64,000 nt of DNA, taken from Aequorivita echinoideorum. GTDB lineage: Bacteria; Bacteroidota; Bacteroidia; Flavobacteriales; Flavobacteriaceae. The DNA is taken from the NCBI RefSeq assembly GCF_018476645.1, contig NZ_JAHCTB010000003.1, forward strand, positions 434,001 through 498,000, written 5' to 3'. The notes below the pieces were generated by a model. It ran no database searches, was not told where the DNA came from, and saw only the letters and a program-made list of their open reading frames with translations. A program made the position numbers and the translations under genes. This document shows positions 44,326-54,132 of this stretch, in pieces. The number at the start of each line of letters is the position of its first letter. Position 1 is the stretch's first letter.

Positions 44326-44666
44326 TACAGTTGAAAATCTTCTTTCAGCTCAGTAAAGACGTGCTTCAATGTTGTAACTATGTTCTCAACGTTGGGTATA
44401 ATGGTAGCCTTATTTTTTGAAGTTTTTGACCAAGCTTCAATGCTTGTAATATCCTTCAAGCAATCGATACCGAACATTTCAATATTAGGCTTCATTTTGT
44501 GGGCAAATTGGTAGGCAAGCTCTCGATTGTCATTTTCCACGGCCTCTTCCAGTGAATTAAGGTCTGGCGGAATTTCATCCAAGAATGTTTGTGCCAGAAT
44601 TTCTAAAAAATCTTCATCGCCATCAGCGATTTCAGTAAGATTTTGTTTTGCATAATGTCTTGCCAT
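44325..44666 (-). CDS. Hpt domain protein (histidine phosphotransfer)
   Basis: A 113-residue stand-alone four-helix HPt module. The phospho-accepting histidine is H56 in YQFAHKMKPNIEMFG. It should relay phosphate between a hybrid histidine kinase and a response regulator, but neither lies in the window. It overlaps cinA by one base and abuts the FAH gene with no gap, so it is likely cotranscribed and translationally coupled. Confidence 0.85.
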   Translation of the reverse strand: MARHYAKQNLTEIADGDEDFLEILAQTFLDEIPPDLNSLEEAVENDNRELAYQFAHKMKPNIEMFGIDCLKDITSIEAWSKTSKNKATIIPNVENIVTTLKHVFTELKEDFQL

Positions 44667-45278
44667 CTATTTAACTTTTATTGAAAACATCTCGGTTTCC
44701 TCGATAAACCCTTTTAATTGGTCTTCGGCCGCTACCCTACCTACACCTGCGGGCGTGCCTGTAAAGATAATATCGCCAATTTTTAGTGTAAAATATTTTG
44801 AAATATATTCGATTAAAGCATCAATTTTCCACATCATTAGCTTAGAACTGCCACTCTGGACAATCTTTCCGTTACGCTCTAGCCTAAAATTAATATTGTC
44901 AATATCTTGAAACGTTTCCTTCGGCAAAAAATTACCTACCACTGCCGCGCCATCAAAACTTTTCGCCTTTTCCCAAGGCAAACCTTTTTCTTTTAAATTG
45001 GCTTGGACATCCCTTGCCGTGAAGTCTATTCCAAGACCAATTTCGTCGTAATATTTATGCGCAAATTTTGCATCTATATGTTTACCTATTTTATTGATAC
45101 GTACCAAAAGCTCTACTTCGTGATGGACATCATTTGAAAAATCTGGGATAAAAAATGGTTGCTTTTTCAAAAGAACTGCAGTGTCCGGTTTCATGAAAAT
45201 GACCGGTTCCGTGGGAGTTGCGCTTTTTAATTCTGAAATATGGTCAGCATAATTGCGGCCTATGCATATTATTTTCAC
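44667..45278 (-). CDS. fumarylacetoacetate hydrolase family protein
   Basis: A 203-residue FAH-fold enzyme: starts MKIICIGRNYADHISELK, and has HHEVELLVRI with the metal-binding glutamates, DFTARDVQ, GKSFDGAAVVG-like (KSFDGAAVVG) and IIFTGTPAGVGRV. It belongs to the short FAHD1-like group, often acylpyruvate hydrolase or oxaloacetate decarboxylase; the substrate is not certain. Magnesium-dependent, cytoplasmic. Confidence 0.9.
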   Translation of the reverse strand: MKIICIGRNYADHISELKSATPTEPVIFMKPDTAVLLKKQPFFIPDFSNDVHHEVELLVRINKIGKHIDAKFAHKYYDEIGLGIDFTARDVQANLKEKGLPWEKAKSFDGAAVVGNFLPKETFQDIDNINFRLERNGKIVQSGSSKLMMWKIDALIEYISKYFTLKIGDIIFTGTPAGVGRVAAEDQLKGFIEETEMFSIKVK

Positions 45279-45289
45279 TTAACTGAAAT

Positions 45290-46063
45290 TTAAATTTTTG
45301 TATTCAATTTTTGAAGTCGAATCCTGGTCAACACTTTTTTTGTATAAAGTGGAAAATCTGCATTCAAGAGCCAACCGAAATATCCCGAATCCGTATCCAT
45401 GATATCACTTACAAGGCTTCCCTTGTATTTTCCGAAAGCAAAAACCTCAGCACCGTCCTTATTAAAGCCAATAAATCCGGCAAAGTCTGCAAAATCCCGG
45501 TGGGAGCTAAATTCAGAAAGGAAAGCAATATCATTTTCCAAATCTTCATAAGTATCCAATTGCGACTTTAAAACTTCGTAGGTCGCGTTTGTATCGGCTG
45601 CGGCGCTGTGTGCATCTTTTAATTCTTTTCCGCAGTAGAATTTATAGGCAGCTTCCAGTGTCCTTTTTTCTTTTTTATGAAAAATGGTCTGCACATCTAC
45701 AGCAAGTGCTTTTTTTAGATCAAAGTCAATATCGGCGCGCAAAAGTTCTTCGGCCAAAAGTGGAATATCAAATCTATTTGAATTAAAACCTGCCAAATCT
45801 GAATCTTTTATCAAGGCATAAACTTTTGGTGCCAATTCCTTAAAGGTGGGTTCGTTAGCTACCATCTCATTAGTGATTCCGTGGATTTCAGAAACCGCTT
45901 TTGGAATATCCATTTCCGGATTTACGCGCCAGGTATAACTTTCTTTATTTCCGTTGGGAAAAACTTTAAGAATAGCTATTTCAACAATTCTATCTTTTGA
46001 AACATTGGTGCCCGTGGTTTCCAGGTCAAAAAAAGCGATTGGTTTTTTTAATTTGAGTTCCAT
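45290..46063 (-). CDS. DEDD-type 3'-5' exonuclease
   Basis: A 257-residue exonuclease of the DnaQ/RNase T kind. From ATG 46063 it begins MELKLKKPIAFFDLETTGTN with D13 and E15 as the first metal ligands; the later ExoII block is GFNSNRFDIPLL and the ExoIII block HSAAADTNAT. A longer start at 46081 adds six residues. The C-terminal part (about 190-257) with FGKYKGSLV resembles the DUF3820-like module often appended in this group. It is likely to act in DNA repair or RNA processing. It lies 12 bp upstream of the FAH gene. Confidence 0.9.
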   Translation of the reverse strand: MELKLKKPIAFFDLETTGTNVSKDRIVEIAILKVFPNGNKESYTWRVNPEMDIPKAVSEIHGITNEMVANEPTFKELAPKVYALIKDSDLAGFNSNRFDIPLLAEELLRADIDFDLKKALAVDVQTIFHKKEKRTLEAAYKFYCGKELKDAHSAAADTNATYEVLKSQLDTYEDLENDIAFLSEFSSHRDFADFAGFIGFNKDGAEVFAFGKYKGSLVSDIMDTDSGYFGWLLNADFPLYTKKVLTRIRLQKLNTKI

Positions 46064-46082
46064 TTTTAATTTTTGAATCACG

Positions 46083-46100
46083 GCTGTTTACATAAACAGC
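46083..46100. other. perfect 18-bp palindrome before the exonuclease gene
   Basis: GCTGTTTA, CA centre, TAAACAGC. It lies 20 bp before the ATG at 46063 and is followed on the plus strand by six T. No plus-strand gene ends here, so it may be an operator or the leader hairpin of the exonuclease-FAH-Hpt-cinA run. Confidence 0.5.
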
Positions 46101-46118
46101 TTTTTTCATTTAAAATAT

Positions 46119-46147
46119 AAAGGGGACTTGATTGCTCAATCCCCTTT
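46119..46147 (-). terminator. hairpin after the E2 gene
   Basis: On the minus strand AAAGGGGA pairs with TCCCCTTT across a 13-nt loop, then ATATTTTA. It lies 17 bp past the stop of the 2-oxoacid dehydrogenase E2 gene; the T tract is weak. Confidence 0.6.
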
Positions 46148-46163
46148 TGCATTTTGCGAGTTT

Positions 46164-47483
46164 TTAATATTCCCTGTTTACATCCCAGGCTTCAAGATAA
46201 TCTGCCACTCTTTTTACAAATTGCCCACCGAGCGCTCCATTTACGACTCTGTGATCATAACTGTGGGAAAGAAACATTCTGTAGCGAATACCAATGAAGT
46301 CTCCCTCGGGAGTCTCAATAACCGCGGGCACTTTCCTAATAGCACCGAGGGCCAAAATACCAACTTGCGGCTGGTTGATGATGGGCGTACCCATAATACT
46401 TCCGAAAGTACCCACGTTGGTAACCGTATAGGTTCCACCTTGGATTTCGTCTGGTTTCAACTTATTTTCTCGGGCGCGGTTCGCAAGATCGTTCACTGCT
46501 TTACTCATTCCCACAAGATTCAATTGGTCCGCATTTTTAATTACGGGAACAATTAAATTTCCATCGGGAAGTGCTGCCGCCATCCCCAGATTTATATTTT
46601 TTCTTTTAATAATTTTATCTCCATCTACAGAAATATTCATCATTGGAAAATCCTTCAGCGCTTTGGCCACGGCTTCCATAAAAATGGGCGTAAACGTGAG
46701 ATTTTCACCTTCACGCTTCGCGAAAGCAGCCTTTACTTTATTTCTCCAATTCCAAATATTGGTAACGTCGCATTCAACAAATGACTGTACGTGCGCAGAT
46801 GTTTGCGTACTATCCACCATGTGATGGGCTATAAGTTTGCCCATTCGAGTCATTTCAATTATTTCATCGCCACTGTTTACCGCAACTGGTGTTTTTGGTT
46901 TTTCCGGTTTCTGGGCTTGGGCTGAAGCTGGATTTTTCGCTTCAATTACAGTCTGTGGCTGCGCTTTTTGTGAGGAACGATTTTCAACGTATTCCAAAAT
47001 ATCATTTTTGGTAACACGGCCGTCTTTTCCTGTGCCCGATATGGCATCCAACTCTTGTTGGGAAATTTTTTCTTCCGCAGCAATATTTTTTACCAGTGGT
47101 GAATAAAAGCGATCTGCGGTACTTGCCACAGGTATAGCAGGTTGGGTAGTTTCTTTTGCCGTTTCAACTTGTTTTTTAACTTCCTTTAAAACTTCTTTTG
47201 GAGGCTGGTTTTTTTCTTCGGATTTTGGTGCATCCGATCCTCCTTCGGTTTCAATTATGGCAATGGTCTGGCCCACTTGCACTACATCATCTACATTGAA
47301 AAGTTTTTCAACCAAAACGCCATCCACCTCACTGGGCACCTCGCTATCAACTTTATCAGTAGCAATTTCGAGTACCGCTTCGTCGGCCTCAATTTTATCG
47401 CCAACTTCTTTAAGCCAATTGGTCAAAGTTGCCTCTGCCACGCTCTCGCCCATTTTTGGTAGTTTCAATTCAAATTTTGCCAT
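46164..47483 (-). CDS. 2-oxo acid dehydrogenase E2 (dihydrolipoamide acyltransferase)
   Basis: Core acyltransferase of a pyruvate, branched-chain or 2-oxoglutarate dehydrogenase complex. From ATG 47483 (439 residues) it has one lipoyl domain with the lipoylated lysine K44 in ATDKVDS, a Pro/Lys-rich linker, the E1/E3-binding domain (about 134-172), and the catalytic domain ending SYDHRVVNGALGG with H411. The usual HxxxDG motif reads HxxxNG (N415). The E1 and E3 genes are not adjacent, so the complex is uncertain; branched-chain type is likely. An upstream ATG at 47525 is rejected because the lipoyl domain begins MAKFELKLPKMGESV. Confidence 0.92.
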   Translation of the reverse strand: MAKFELKLPKMGESVAEATLTNWLKEVGDKIEADEAVLEIATDKVDSEVPSEVDGVLVEKLFNVDDVVQVGQTIAIIETEGGSDAPKSEEKNQPPKEVLKEVKKQVETAKETTQPAIPVASTADRFYSPLVKNIAAEEKISQQELDAISGTGKDGRVTKNDILEYVENRSSQKAQPQTVIEAKNPASAQAQKPEKPKTPVAVNSGDEIIEMTRMGKLIAHHMVDSTQTSAHVQSFVECDVTNIWNWRNKVKAAFAKREGENLTFTPIFMEAVAKALKDFPMMNISVDGDKIIKRKNINLGMAAALPDGNLIVPVIKNADQLNLVGMSKAVNDLANRARENKLKPDEIQGGTYTVTNVGTFGSIMGTPIINQPQVGILALGAIRKVPAVIETPEGDFIGIRYRMFLSHSYDHRVVNGALGGQFVKRVADYLEAWDVNREY

Positions 47484-47522
47484 AACAATATTTAGGTGTG
47501 CTTTTTTATTTTTAAAGTGATG

Positions 47523-47530
47523 CAAAATTA
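47523..47530 (-). promoter_or_regulatory. -7 promoter box of the E2 gene, TAATTTTG
   Basis: Exact TAnnTTTG match on the minus strand, 39 bp before ATG 47483. It also supports the shorter start over the one at 47525. Confidence 0.5.
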
Positions 47531-47563
47531 GTTAAAATTTGTTCGCCAAAGGTTTCAAAAATC

Positions 47564-48685
47564 TTAAAAAACCAATACACCGCCCTTTTCATCACTTTTA
47601 TCGCTACCAATTATGAAGTTGCACCCAAAGGGCTTTATTCTGAAGATATTTCCTTTATTTTTTAGTTGTTTCATAAGCGAAAATATCTCGGAATAACCCA
47701 TATAATCTGAATCAAAAATGAGCAAACTATTTTGCATTGAAACCAGCGGATGCACATTTTTTGAAGCCATTTGCAAAGGAACCGCGAGCGCGTCCATCAA
47801 TTTTTCGACCAAGTCTATATTTTCAGTGAATATGTAATGCTTATTGATGGATGAAGCCGATTTTTTCTTCTTATTCTCTTTAAAAATTCTTGTTTTTTTT
47901 GCCAATGAAACGCCTGTAGCCACAGATTTATCGAAGAGAATATTGGTGTCAAAATGCTTTCTGTAAAAAATTTGCATTGCCCCATAAAATCTATCGAAAT
48001 ACGCATCGTCCCTTTGGGTACTTTCGCCCTTGTAGTGGAGGATAGTTTCGCTTCCCAAATAATAATTCTTGTAACCCGCACGCGTTATTTTGTAAGATAA
48101 ATCTATATCCTCTCCATACATAAAATAATCTTCGTCAAAACCACCAACTTCATTATAAACCTTGCGTTTCATAAGCATAAATGCACCCACCAACACATCG
48201 ATAGCTCCGTTCGCGGTCTCGAAGACCTGCGTAGCGTAATATTTTTGCGTAAAACCCGTAAGTTTTAAAAGGGATACCGCGGGAGTTGGTAAATTCCTCT
48301 TGCTTTCGGGAAGAAAATTTCCTGTGCCATCCATAAGATAAACGCCCAAAGCGCCCAGGTTTTTTTTTGCATCGACAAAATTCAATGTTTCAGAAAAAAT
48401 ATCTTTTCCTACTGCGGTATCTGGGTTCAAAATGCAGACATATTCACCGCTTGCCACTTTTACTGCCTGATTGTTGGCTTTGCTGAAACCAACGTTTTCC
48501 TTGTTTTCAATTAAAATAACATCAGGGAAATGCTTTTTGACCATTTTGCAACTTTCATCGGAAGAATTATTGTCAACGACAATAATTTCGGCATCCAAAT
48601 TTTCTATTGCTTTTTGAACAGAAAGAATGCATTGATGCAAAAAATAGCAAACGTTGTAATTAAGAATTATTACCGAAAGTTTCAA
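47564..48685 (-). CDS. family 2 glycosyltransferase
   Basis: A 373-residue GT-A enzyme related to rhamnosyltransferases. It starts MKLSVIILNYNVCYFLHQCI with the nucleotide-sugar pocket IIVVDNNSSDES; the DxD-like site is CILNPDTA, and the acceptor-side block is FMYGEDIDLSYKITRAGY. It lacks a long membrane segment and so is likely membrane-peripheral. It acts in surface glycan or lipid-linked sugar synthesis; the product is unknown. It lies 3 bp downstream of recR on the minus strand, so the two are cotranscribed. Confidence 0.88.
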   Translation of the reverse strand: MKLSVIILNYNVCYFLHQCILSVQKAIENLDAEIIVVDNNSSDESCKMVKKHFPDVILIENKENVGFSKANNQAVKVASGEYVCILNPDTAVGKDIFSETLNFVDAKKNLGALGVYLMDGTGNFLPESKRNLPTPAVSLLKLTGFTQKYYATQVFETANGAIDVLVGAFMLMKRKVYNEVGGFDEDYFMYGEDIDLSYKITRAGYKNYYLGSETILHYKGESTQRDDAYFDRFYGAMQIFYRKHFDTNILFDKSVATGVSLAKKTRIFKENKKKKSASSINKHYIFTENIDLVEKLMDALAVPLQMASKNVHPLVSMQNSLLIFDSDYMGYSEIFSLMKQLKNKGNIFRIKPFGCNFIIGSDKSDEKGGVLVF

Positions 48686-48688
48686 AAG

Positions 48689-49306
48689 CTAGCTCTTAAG
48701 GGAAGTTTCAAAAGGAATACGGTGCAGGATGCTTCGGCCCAACGTAACCTCATCTGCATATTCCAGCTCGTCGCCCACCGAAATTCCACGCGCAATGGTA
48801 GTAGTAACCACGTTGAAGTTTTCAATCTGCCTATAAATGTAAAAATTGGTTGTATCACCTTCCATCGTTGAGCTTAGCGCAAATATTATTTCATTGATTT
48901 TTCCATCTTTTACTTTCTCAACAAGTGATGTGATGTTCAAATCGCTGGGACCAACGCCATCCATCGGTGAAATTTTTCCGCCCAAGACGTGGTAATGGCC
49001 ACGGTACTGACTGGTATTTTCAATGGCCATAACATCACGAATATCCTCAACCACACAAACAATTTGTGAATCGCGCCGAGGGTTCGCACAAATTTCACAA
49101 AGTTGTGAATCACTAATATTGTGGCAATTTGTACAGAAATTGATAGTTTCTCGCATTTTGAGAAGACTGGAACTTAATTTTTGCGTTTGTTCTTCGGGTC
49201 TTTTCAATAAATGAAGAACTAACCGAAGTGCTGTTCGCTTACCGATTCCGGGAAGCTGGGACATTTCATTTACTGCGTTTTCAAGAAGTTTTGAAGAGAA
49301 TTCCAT
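48689..49306 (-). CDS. recR: recombination protein RecR
   Basis: Acts with RecF and RecO in gap repair and RecA loading. The 205 residues have the helix-hairpin-helix [12 protein letters not shown] (about 18-29), the zinc-finger C4 motif [19 protein letters not shown] (about 57-75), and a Toprim domain with CVVEDIRDV. The length is standard. Confidence 0.97.
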   Translation of the reverse strand: MEFSSKLLENAVNEMSQLPGIGKRTALRLVLHLLKRPEEQTQKLSSSLLKMRETINFCTNCHNISDSQLCEICANPRRDSQIVCVVEDIRDVMAIENTSQYRGHYHVLGGKISPMDGVGPSDLNITSLVEKVKDGKINEIIFALSSTMEGDTTNFYIYRQIENFNVVTTTIARGISVGDELEYADEVTLGRSILHRIPFETSLKS

Positions 49307-49327
49307 GGTGTTTTTCTGGGGCGAAAG

Positions 49328-49369
49328 ATAAAAAAAATGCTTCAGAAAAAATACATTTTCCGAAGCATT
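49328..49369 (-). terminator. intrinsic terminator of the BNR-like surface protein gene
   Basis: On the minus strand AATGCTTC pairs with GAAGCATT across a 17-nt loop, followed by a T8-rich tail. It lies 23 bp past the stop at 49392. Confidence 0.85.
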
Positions 49370-49391
49370 AAGAATTCTTAAAATTCTAAAA

Positions 49392-51884
49392 TTATCCTTT
49401 TATGAGTTTTTTTGTTACCATACCGTTTTCAGTATTCAAGCGCACAAAATAAGTACCTGGATTTAAAGAAGATACGTCCATAGTATAGCTTTTTGATGAA
49501 AAAGCATCTGCTTCATAAATAAGAAGTTTACCCGTAATATCAAAAACCCTTACATCTGCCAGCATATTTTGCGGCAAAGATATGGTTACTTCAGATTTTG
49601 CTGGATTTGGATATAGGGCCACGCTATTTTCTGTTACCCTATCTGCTGTACTTAAAGTGCTCTCAACAAGTGGTGAAGCCCAAAGGCCACGACCATAGGT
49701 TCCGGCATATAGCATATTTGTTTCGTTGTTAATTTCAAGCTCATTGATGATTACGTTTGGAATCATATTGCTGTACGGTTGCCAATTCTCAAAAGTATTA
49801 TCGATGTAATAAATACCGTAATCCATACCCAAATAAAGCCCATCTTTCCCATTGTTGTCCCATACCAACGCCAAAGAACTGAATTCTGGTAAGTTTTTCT
49901 TGTAATTGATCCAAGTATCGCCACCATCTTCTGATACCATAACCCTATTCCCGCTTGTAATTGCCACTGCAACTTTATTGGGATTTGTGGGATGAATCGC
50001 AATTGAGTTTATACTTCCACCGGGAAATGTTGTTTGAACCCAATCCGTAGCTCCGCCATCCGTGGTTCTGAACAAAAATGGACCACGGCTTGCATATATC
50101 ACTTGATTATTGGAAGGTGCAATTTTTAAATTGTCCAAATTCACTTGAAAATTTTGGGAGATAGAAGTCCAAGTATTTCCTGAATTTACAGATTTATAAA
50201 CCATATTATACCCCAAATAAAGGGTATTTGTTTGAACAGGATCTTGCTCGAAAGGCGTTACCCAATTCCCGGAACCATTTCCGGGTTCATTTATATCAAG
50301 GTATGAATTACCGCCGTTTAATGATCTATACAATTGCCCAAATTGTGATGTACCATAATAGATATTTGAATTTGTTTTATCGATAAACGTTTCCATACCA
50401 TCTGCACCAAGCCAATCTCTCCAGCCACCAGCCTGCGTATAAAAGGAAGTTCCATTGTCTTGGGAACCTCCAGAAACTATAACATCCTGTGTTTGGGAAA
50501 CACCAATTTTATAAAACTGACGAATTCCCATTCCAGATGTCAAATCTTCATAATAGTTTGCGTTTACGGTATTTGTAGTTTCAGCTTTAAAAATTCCTCC
50601 GTCCGTAATAGCAAATAATGTTGACCCATTAAAAAGAAGATCATCCACATCTGCGTGGCAATAGCCTATATTTTGTCCAGCAGCACTTCCAGGTATCCAA
50701 TCTGAGGTTATTGAAAAATTTACACCAGCATTTGAAGATTTCCAAGTAAGAATTCCCGCAATGTGAACTTCATCCGCATCAGCAGGATTTACAGCAATTG
50801 CCATATCTCGGGGAGCTTGTCCAGAATTATCGTTACCTGTGGTACTGTAACCAAAAAAGTTAAGACCTCCATGATTGAGTAGTGTGAACGAGTCTCCACT
50901 GTTTGTTGAACTATAAAAGCCACCAAAAACATTATTGTTTGCTTGAAGTACATACACTCTATTGGGATCATCTGCGGAAACACCAATCATTTTTGGACCG
51001 TTTCCAAAGCCACTTATAGTAGTAAAAGTTGCACCACCGTCTGTAGATTTATGGAAGCCGCTTCCTGAAACATATACCGTATTAAGATTACCGGGTTTAA
51101 ATTCAATATCATATCCTCTATTGTCCGTAACTGCTTGGGTCCAAGTTGTACCGCCATTTGTGGACCTATAAATGCCTGCATTTTCAGCGGTTGCAAACAT
51201 AGTATTGACGTTTGTTGGATTGATAACAATTTTATTCACAATACTATTGCCAATAGTTCCCAACAAATTCCAAGTTGCTCCCGCATCGGTTGATTTAAAG
51301 ATTCTTCCGTTTGTAGATCCGAAGAAATATGTATCATCATCCGTAGGATCAATTGCAACTGAATAAACTGAAAGGTTTGAGAAATAATCGCTTAATGGAG
51401 TCCAGGTTTGGGCACCATCAGTTGTTCTCCAGACTCCACCCGTATTGGCACCGGCAATCATATGATTACTGTTATTTTCGTCAATTGCTAAGCCTGTGAT
51501 TCTTCCAACGCCGGGATTCCAGCCAGAAGTGGCATTCCATTGCGTTGGCCCTAGCTCTTGCCAATTGTCAGGAAGTACCATTCGGCTTTCTGCGGTATTA
51601 TTCAAATAAGCATTCCAGTTTTGGAGCTCGATCAAGCGTTCTTTCGTTGTGGGCAAATAACCATTTTCCTTCACCATTCGCAGGGCATTGTATTCCCATC
51701 TTTTGAACTGTTTATATCCAGAACCCCTGCCTTTGTCCTTATCTGCAAAGTATGCTTCGGCGTTGTCAATAATTTGCTGGACGGTGTACGTACCATCATC
51801 AATCATCTGAAGATATTCTTGGGCTTGCGTATGTAAGGTTCCCAAAAATAACGTGGCAATAAATAAAATTTTGAATCGCATCAT
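49392..51884 (-). CDS. secreted BNR/sortilin-like beta-propeller protein with T9SS sorting domain
   Basis: An 830-residue exported protein. The signal peptide (about 1-21) ends LHTQAQ. The body is two beta-propellers of the VPS10/sialidase type, with many Asp-box-like repeats of the form SxDGGxTW ([28 protein letters not shown]). The C-terminal 80 residues (from [15 protein letters not shown]) are a type A T9SS sorting domain. Relatives include xyloglucanases, but no catalytic acids are clear, so it may be a surface adhesin or binding protein. Its own promoter (51925) and terminator are visible. Confidence 0.9.
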   Translation of the reverse strand: MMRFKILFIATLFLGTLHTQAQEYLQMIDDGTYTVQQIIDNAEAYFADKDKGRGSGYKQFKRWEYNALRMVKENGYLPTTKERLIELQNWNAYLNNTAESRMVLPDNWQELGPTQWNATSGWNPGVGRITGLAIDENNSNHMIAGANTGGVWRTTDGAQTWTPLSDYFSNLSVYSVAIDPTDDDTYFFGSTNGRIFKSTDAGATWNLLGTIGNSIVNKIVINPTNVNTMFATAENAGIYRSTNGGTTWTQAVTDNRGYDIEFKPGNLNTVYVSGSGFHKSTDGGATFTTISGFGNGPKMIGVSADDPNRVYVLQANNNVFGGFYSSTNSGDSFTLLNHGGLNFFGYSTTGNDNSGQAPRDMAIAVNPADADEVHIAGILTWKSSNAGVNFSITSDWIPGSAAGQNIGYCHADVDDLLFNGSTLFAITDGGIFKAETTNTVNANYYEDLTSGMGIRQFYKIGVSQTQDVIVSGGSQDNGTSFYTQAGGWRDWLGADGMETFIDKTNSNIYYGTSQFGQLYRSLNGGNSYLDINEPGNGSGNWVTPFEQDPVQTNTLYLGYNMVYKSVNSGNTWTSISQNFQVNLDNLKIAPSNNQVIYASRGPFLFRTTDGGATDWVQTTFPGGSINSIAIHPTNPNKVAVAITSGNRVMVSEDGGDTWINYKKNLPEFSSLALVWDNNGKDGLYLGMDYGIYYIDNTFENWQPYSNMIPNVIINELEINNETNMLYAGTYGRGLWASPLVESTLSTADRVTENSVALYPNPAKSEVTISLPQNMLADVRVFDITGKLLIYEADAFSSKSYTMDVSSLNPGTYFVRLNTENGMVTKKLIKG

Positions 51885-51924
51885 TTTAATTTCAAACTAG
51901 TTACAGTGAATTTTTTAAGAATTT

Positions 51925-51932
51925 CAAAAGTA
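51925..51932 (-). promoter_or_regulatory. -7 promoter box, TACTTTTG
   Basis: Exact TAnnTTTG match on the minus strand, 40 bp before the BNR-like gene ATG at 51884. Confidence 0.5.
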
Positions 51933-52013
51933 TTAAAAATTAAAATGTAAAAGTATCCAAACTTTGTATTTTTACCGAACACAGGAATTTCAACCAAATC
52001 CTTTAAACGCTTT

Positions 52014-53495
52014 ATGCAACCTATCCACATTTTGCTGTTGATTGCAGCATACTTCGCAATTCTTATTTTAATCTCATATTTTACAGGTAAAAATGATACC
52101 AATGATGCATTTTTTAAGGGCAATAACAATTCACCTTGGTATGTTGTAGCATTTGGTATGGTGGGCGCATCGCTTTCTGGCGTTACTTTTATTTCGGTAC
52201 CGGGGTGGGTTCGGGATTCGCAGTTTAGCTATATGCAGGTGGTTATCGGGTATTTAATTGGCTATCTGGTGATAACCTTCATTTTGCTACCTATATATTA
52301 TAGTCTCAATGTTACGTCCATTTACGAATATTTAAAACAGCGCTTTGGAAATGTGAGCTATAGAACCGGCGCTTTTTTCTTCTTTCTTTCCCGTGTTTTG
52401 GGCGCCTCCTTCCGTTTGTTTCTAGTTGCCGTCGTGCTTCAGTATTTTGTTTTTGAAGCGTGGAATGTACCGTTTGTTGTTACCGTGATTCTGTCCATTT
52501 TACTTATTTGGATTTATACTGCGCGCGGCGGAATTAAAACAATTGTTTGGACAGATACGCTGCAGACCTTCTTTATGCTTGGCTCCGTGGCAATCGCCAT
52601 TTATTTTGTGTCAACAGAACTCAATTGGGGTTTTACTGATTTATTTACCGCTGAAGAATTAAAACCCTACACAAAATTATTTTTCACCGATAGTTTTTTG
52701 GATAAAAATTATTTTTGGAAAGCCTTTTTCGGAGGTATGTTCATAACAATTTGCATGACAGGCCTTGACCAAGATATGATGCAGAAAAACTTGACTTGCA
52801 AAAATTTGAAGGATGCGCAAAAAAACGTTCTCTCGTACAGTTTGGTTTTCGTACCGGTAAATATTCTGTTTCTATTTTTGGGCGCTTTACTTTTTATTTA
52901 TGCCGAAAAAAACGGAATTTCCGTTCCTATGCTCGATGGAAAGGAAAAAACCGATTTACTTTTCCCTGAAATCGCACTTAACGGCGGAATGGGGATTGGG
53001 CTGGGAATCATTTTTATTTTGGGATTGATTGCCGCAGCGTATTCCAGCGCAGACAGTGCGCTTACTGCACTTACCACAAGTTTCTGTATCGACTTTCTAG
53101 ATATAAAAAAGAAAGAACTTTCCAAGCAAACGGGAATTCGCAAAAAAGTGCACGTAGGTATAAGCATACTTTTGGTAGTGGTAATTATCGCTTTCAAATA
53201 TTTATTGGACAGCAGCGTTATCGACCTCCTGCTAAAAGCGGCGAGCTACACATATGGACCACTTTTGGGACTTTTCAGCTTCGGGATTTTTACCAAAATT
53301 CAAATTAAGGATAAATGGGTAGGATTGGTCGCCATACTTTCTGTGGCAATTACCTATTTAATAGGAAGTATTCCCGCGGAATATCTGGGTGGTTATCAAT
53401 TTAATTATGAATTGTTGATCGTAAACGGCGCACTTACATTCTTAGGTTTAATATTGATTAGTACCAAGAAGGACCAGCGTACAAGCAACCTCTGA
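52014..53495 (+). CDS. sodium:solute symporter family transporter
   Basis: A 493-residue SSS-family (LeuT-fold) permease with about 13 membrane helices; the first starts [20 protein letters not shown]. The family block [20 protein letters not shown] (about 63-82) and [10 protein letters not shown]-like segment ([11 protein letters not shown]) are seen. The substrate (sugar, sialic acid, proline or other) is not readable. It is divergent from the BNR-like surface protein. Its 3' end overlaps the convergent CoA-binding gene by 48 bp. Confidence 0.92.
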   Translation: MQPIHILLLIAAYFAILILISYFTGKNDTNDAFFKGNNNSPWYVVAFGMVGASLSGVTFISVPGWVRDSQFSYMQVVIGYLIGYLVITFILLPIYYSLNVTSIYEYLKQRFGNVSYRTGAFFFFLSRVLGASFRLFLVAVVLQYFVFEAWNVPFVVTVILSILLIWIYTARGGIKTIVWTDTLQTFFMLGSVAIAIYFVSTELNWGFTDLFTAEELKPYTKLFFTDSFLDKNYFWKAFFGGMFITICMTGLDQDMMQKNLTCKNLKDAQKNVLSYSLVFVPVNILFLFLGALLFIYAEKNGISVPMLDGKEKTDLLFPEIALNGGMGIGLGIIFILGLIAAAYSSADSALTALTTSFCIDFLDIKKKELSKQTGIRKKVHVGISILLVVVIIAFKYLLDSSVIDLLLKAASYTYGPLLGLFSFGIFTKIQIKDKWVGLVAILSVAITYLIGSIPAEYLGGYQFNYELLIVNGALTFLGLILISTKKDQRTSNL

Positions 53496-53807
53496 TTCTA
53501 TATTTTTTTCACGAAGAATTTTATACAATTCGGGGTTTTCTGTACCGGGATTGAAAATTACGCGCTTCGGTTTCAGTGAAACTATATAATCATAATATTC
53601 ACCTTGTCTTTTTGGATTCATATAAAGCGTAACCGTATCTATGCCATCAAAATTTTCTTTGTCGGTTGAAATTTCCACTCCGGCCACCTCGCCCTTTTTG
53701 AGTCCGATGGCTTCCACTTCGTGACCGTACCGCACCAATCTATTGATCGCAATATTCGAATATCTGCCAGGATTAAGGCTTGCCCCTATTACCAATGTCT
53801 TTTTCAT
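53448..53807 (-). CDS. CoA-binding domain protein (YccU-like)
   Basis: A 119-residue Rossmann-fold protein. From ATG 53807 it starts [18 protein letters not shown], the nucleotide/CoA-binding loop, and continues with [16 protein letters not shown] and [14 protein letters not shown]. The family (COG1832) binds CoA in structures, but the function is unknown. Its 3' part overlaps 48 bp of the symporter gene. A longer start (53840) lacks support. Confidence 0.88.
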   Translation of the reverse strand: MKKTLVIGASLNPGRYSNIAINRLVRYGHEVEAIGLKKGEVAGVEISTDKENFDGIDTVTLYMNPKRQGEYYDYIVSLKPKRVIFNPGTENPELYKILREKNIESEVACTLVLLGTNQY

Positions 53808-53892
53808 TTCAATGTTTTTCTTAAAATTACAATTCAACACGTATTTGGGCTCATAAAGCTACGTTAAAATGAAAATGCCGTGAAACATTCTA

Positions 53893-54018
53893 GTAATATT
53901 GTCGTCTTCTATTATGTGAATAAATTCTTTACCGTGACAATTTTTACGTTGATGGTTAGTGTTATTAATAGCGGTAAAGAGCCAAACCCGAAGCAGTTGC
54001 TCCGGGTTTGTTTTTTTT
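53893..54018 (+). ncRNA. candidate small RNA ending in a strong terminator
   Basis: In the 325-bp gap between the CoA-binding and fabH genes there is no plus-strand ORF, yet a strong plus-strand terminator lies at 53983-54018 (CAAACCCG / CGGGTTTG plus eight T). Before it a perfect 8-bp stem CTTTACCG (53927-53934) / CGGTAAAG (53972-53979) encloses 37 nt. A -7-like TAATATTG is at 53893. The nearest upstream plus-strand gene (the symporter) ends 490 bp earlier. A 13-bp repeat, GTGAAACATTCTA, flanks it (53880 and 54028). Confidence 0.35.
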
Positions 54019-54092
54019 ATAATGAATGTGAAACATTCTAAAATTTGCTTCGTCTATAGTGTAGAGAATTTCTTTGTATTGAATCAGCAATA

Positions 54093-54128
54093 AAGGCCTT
54101 TTCAGAATTTCATTTTTGAAGGGGCTTT
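54093..54128 (-). terminator. hairpin after fabH
   Basis: On the minus strand AAGCCCCTTC pairs with GAAAAGGCCTT (G-U pairs and a bulge), followed by TTTATTG, 5 bp past the fabH stop. Confidence 0.55.
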
Positions 54129-54132
54129 TTAT

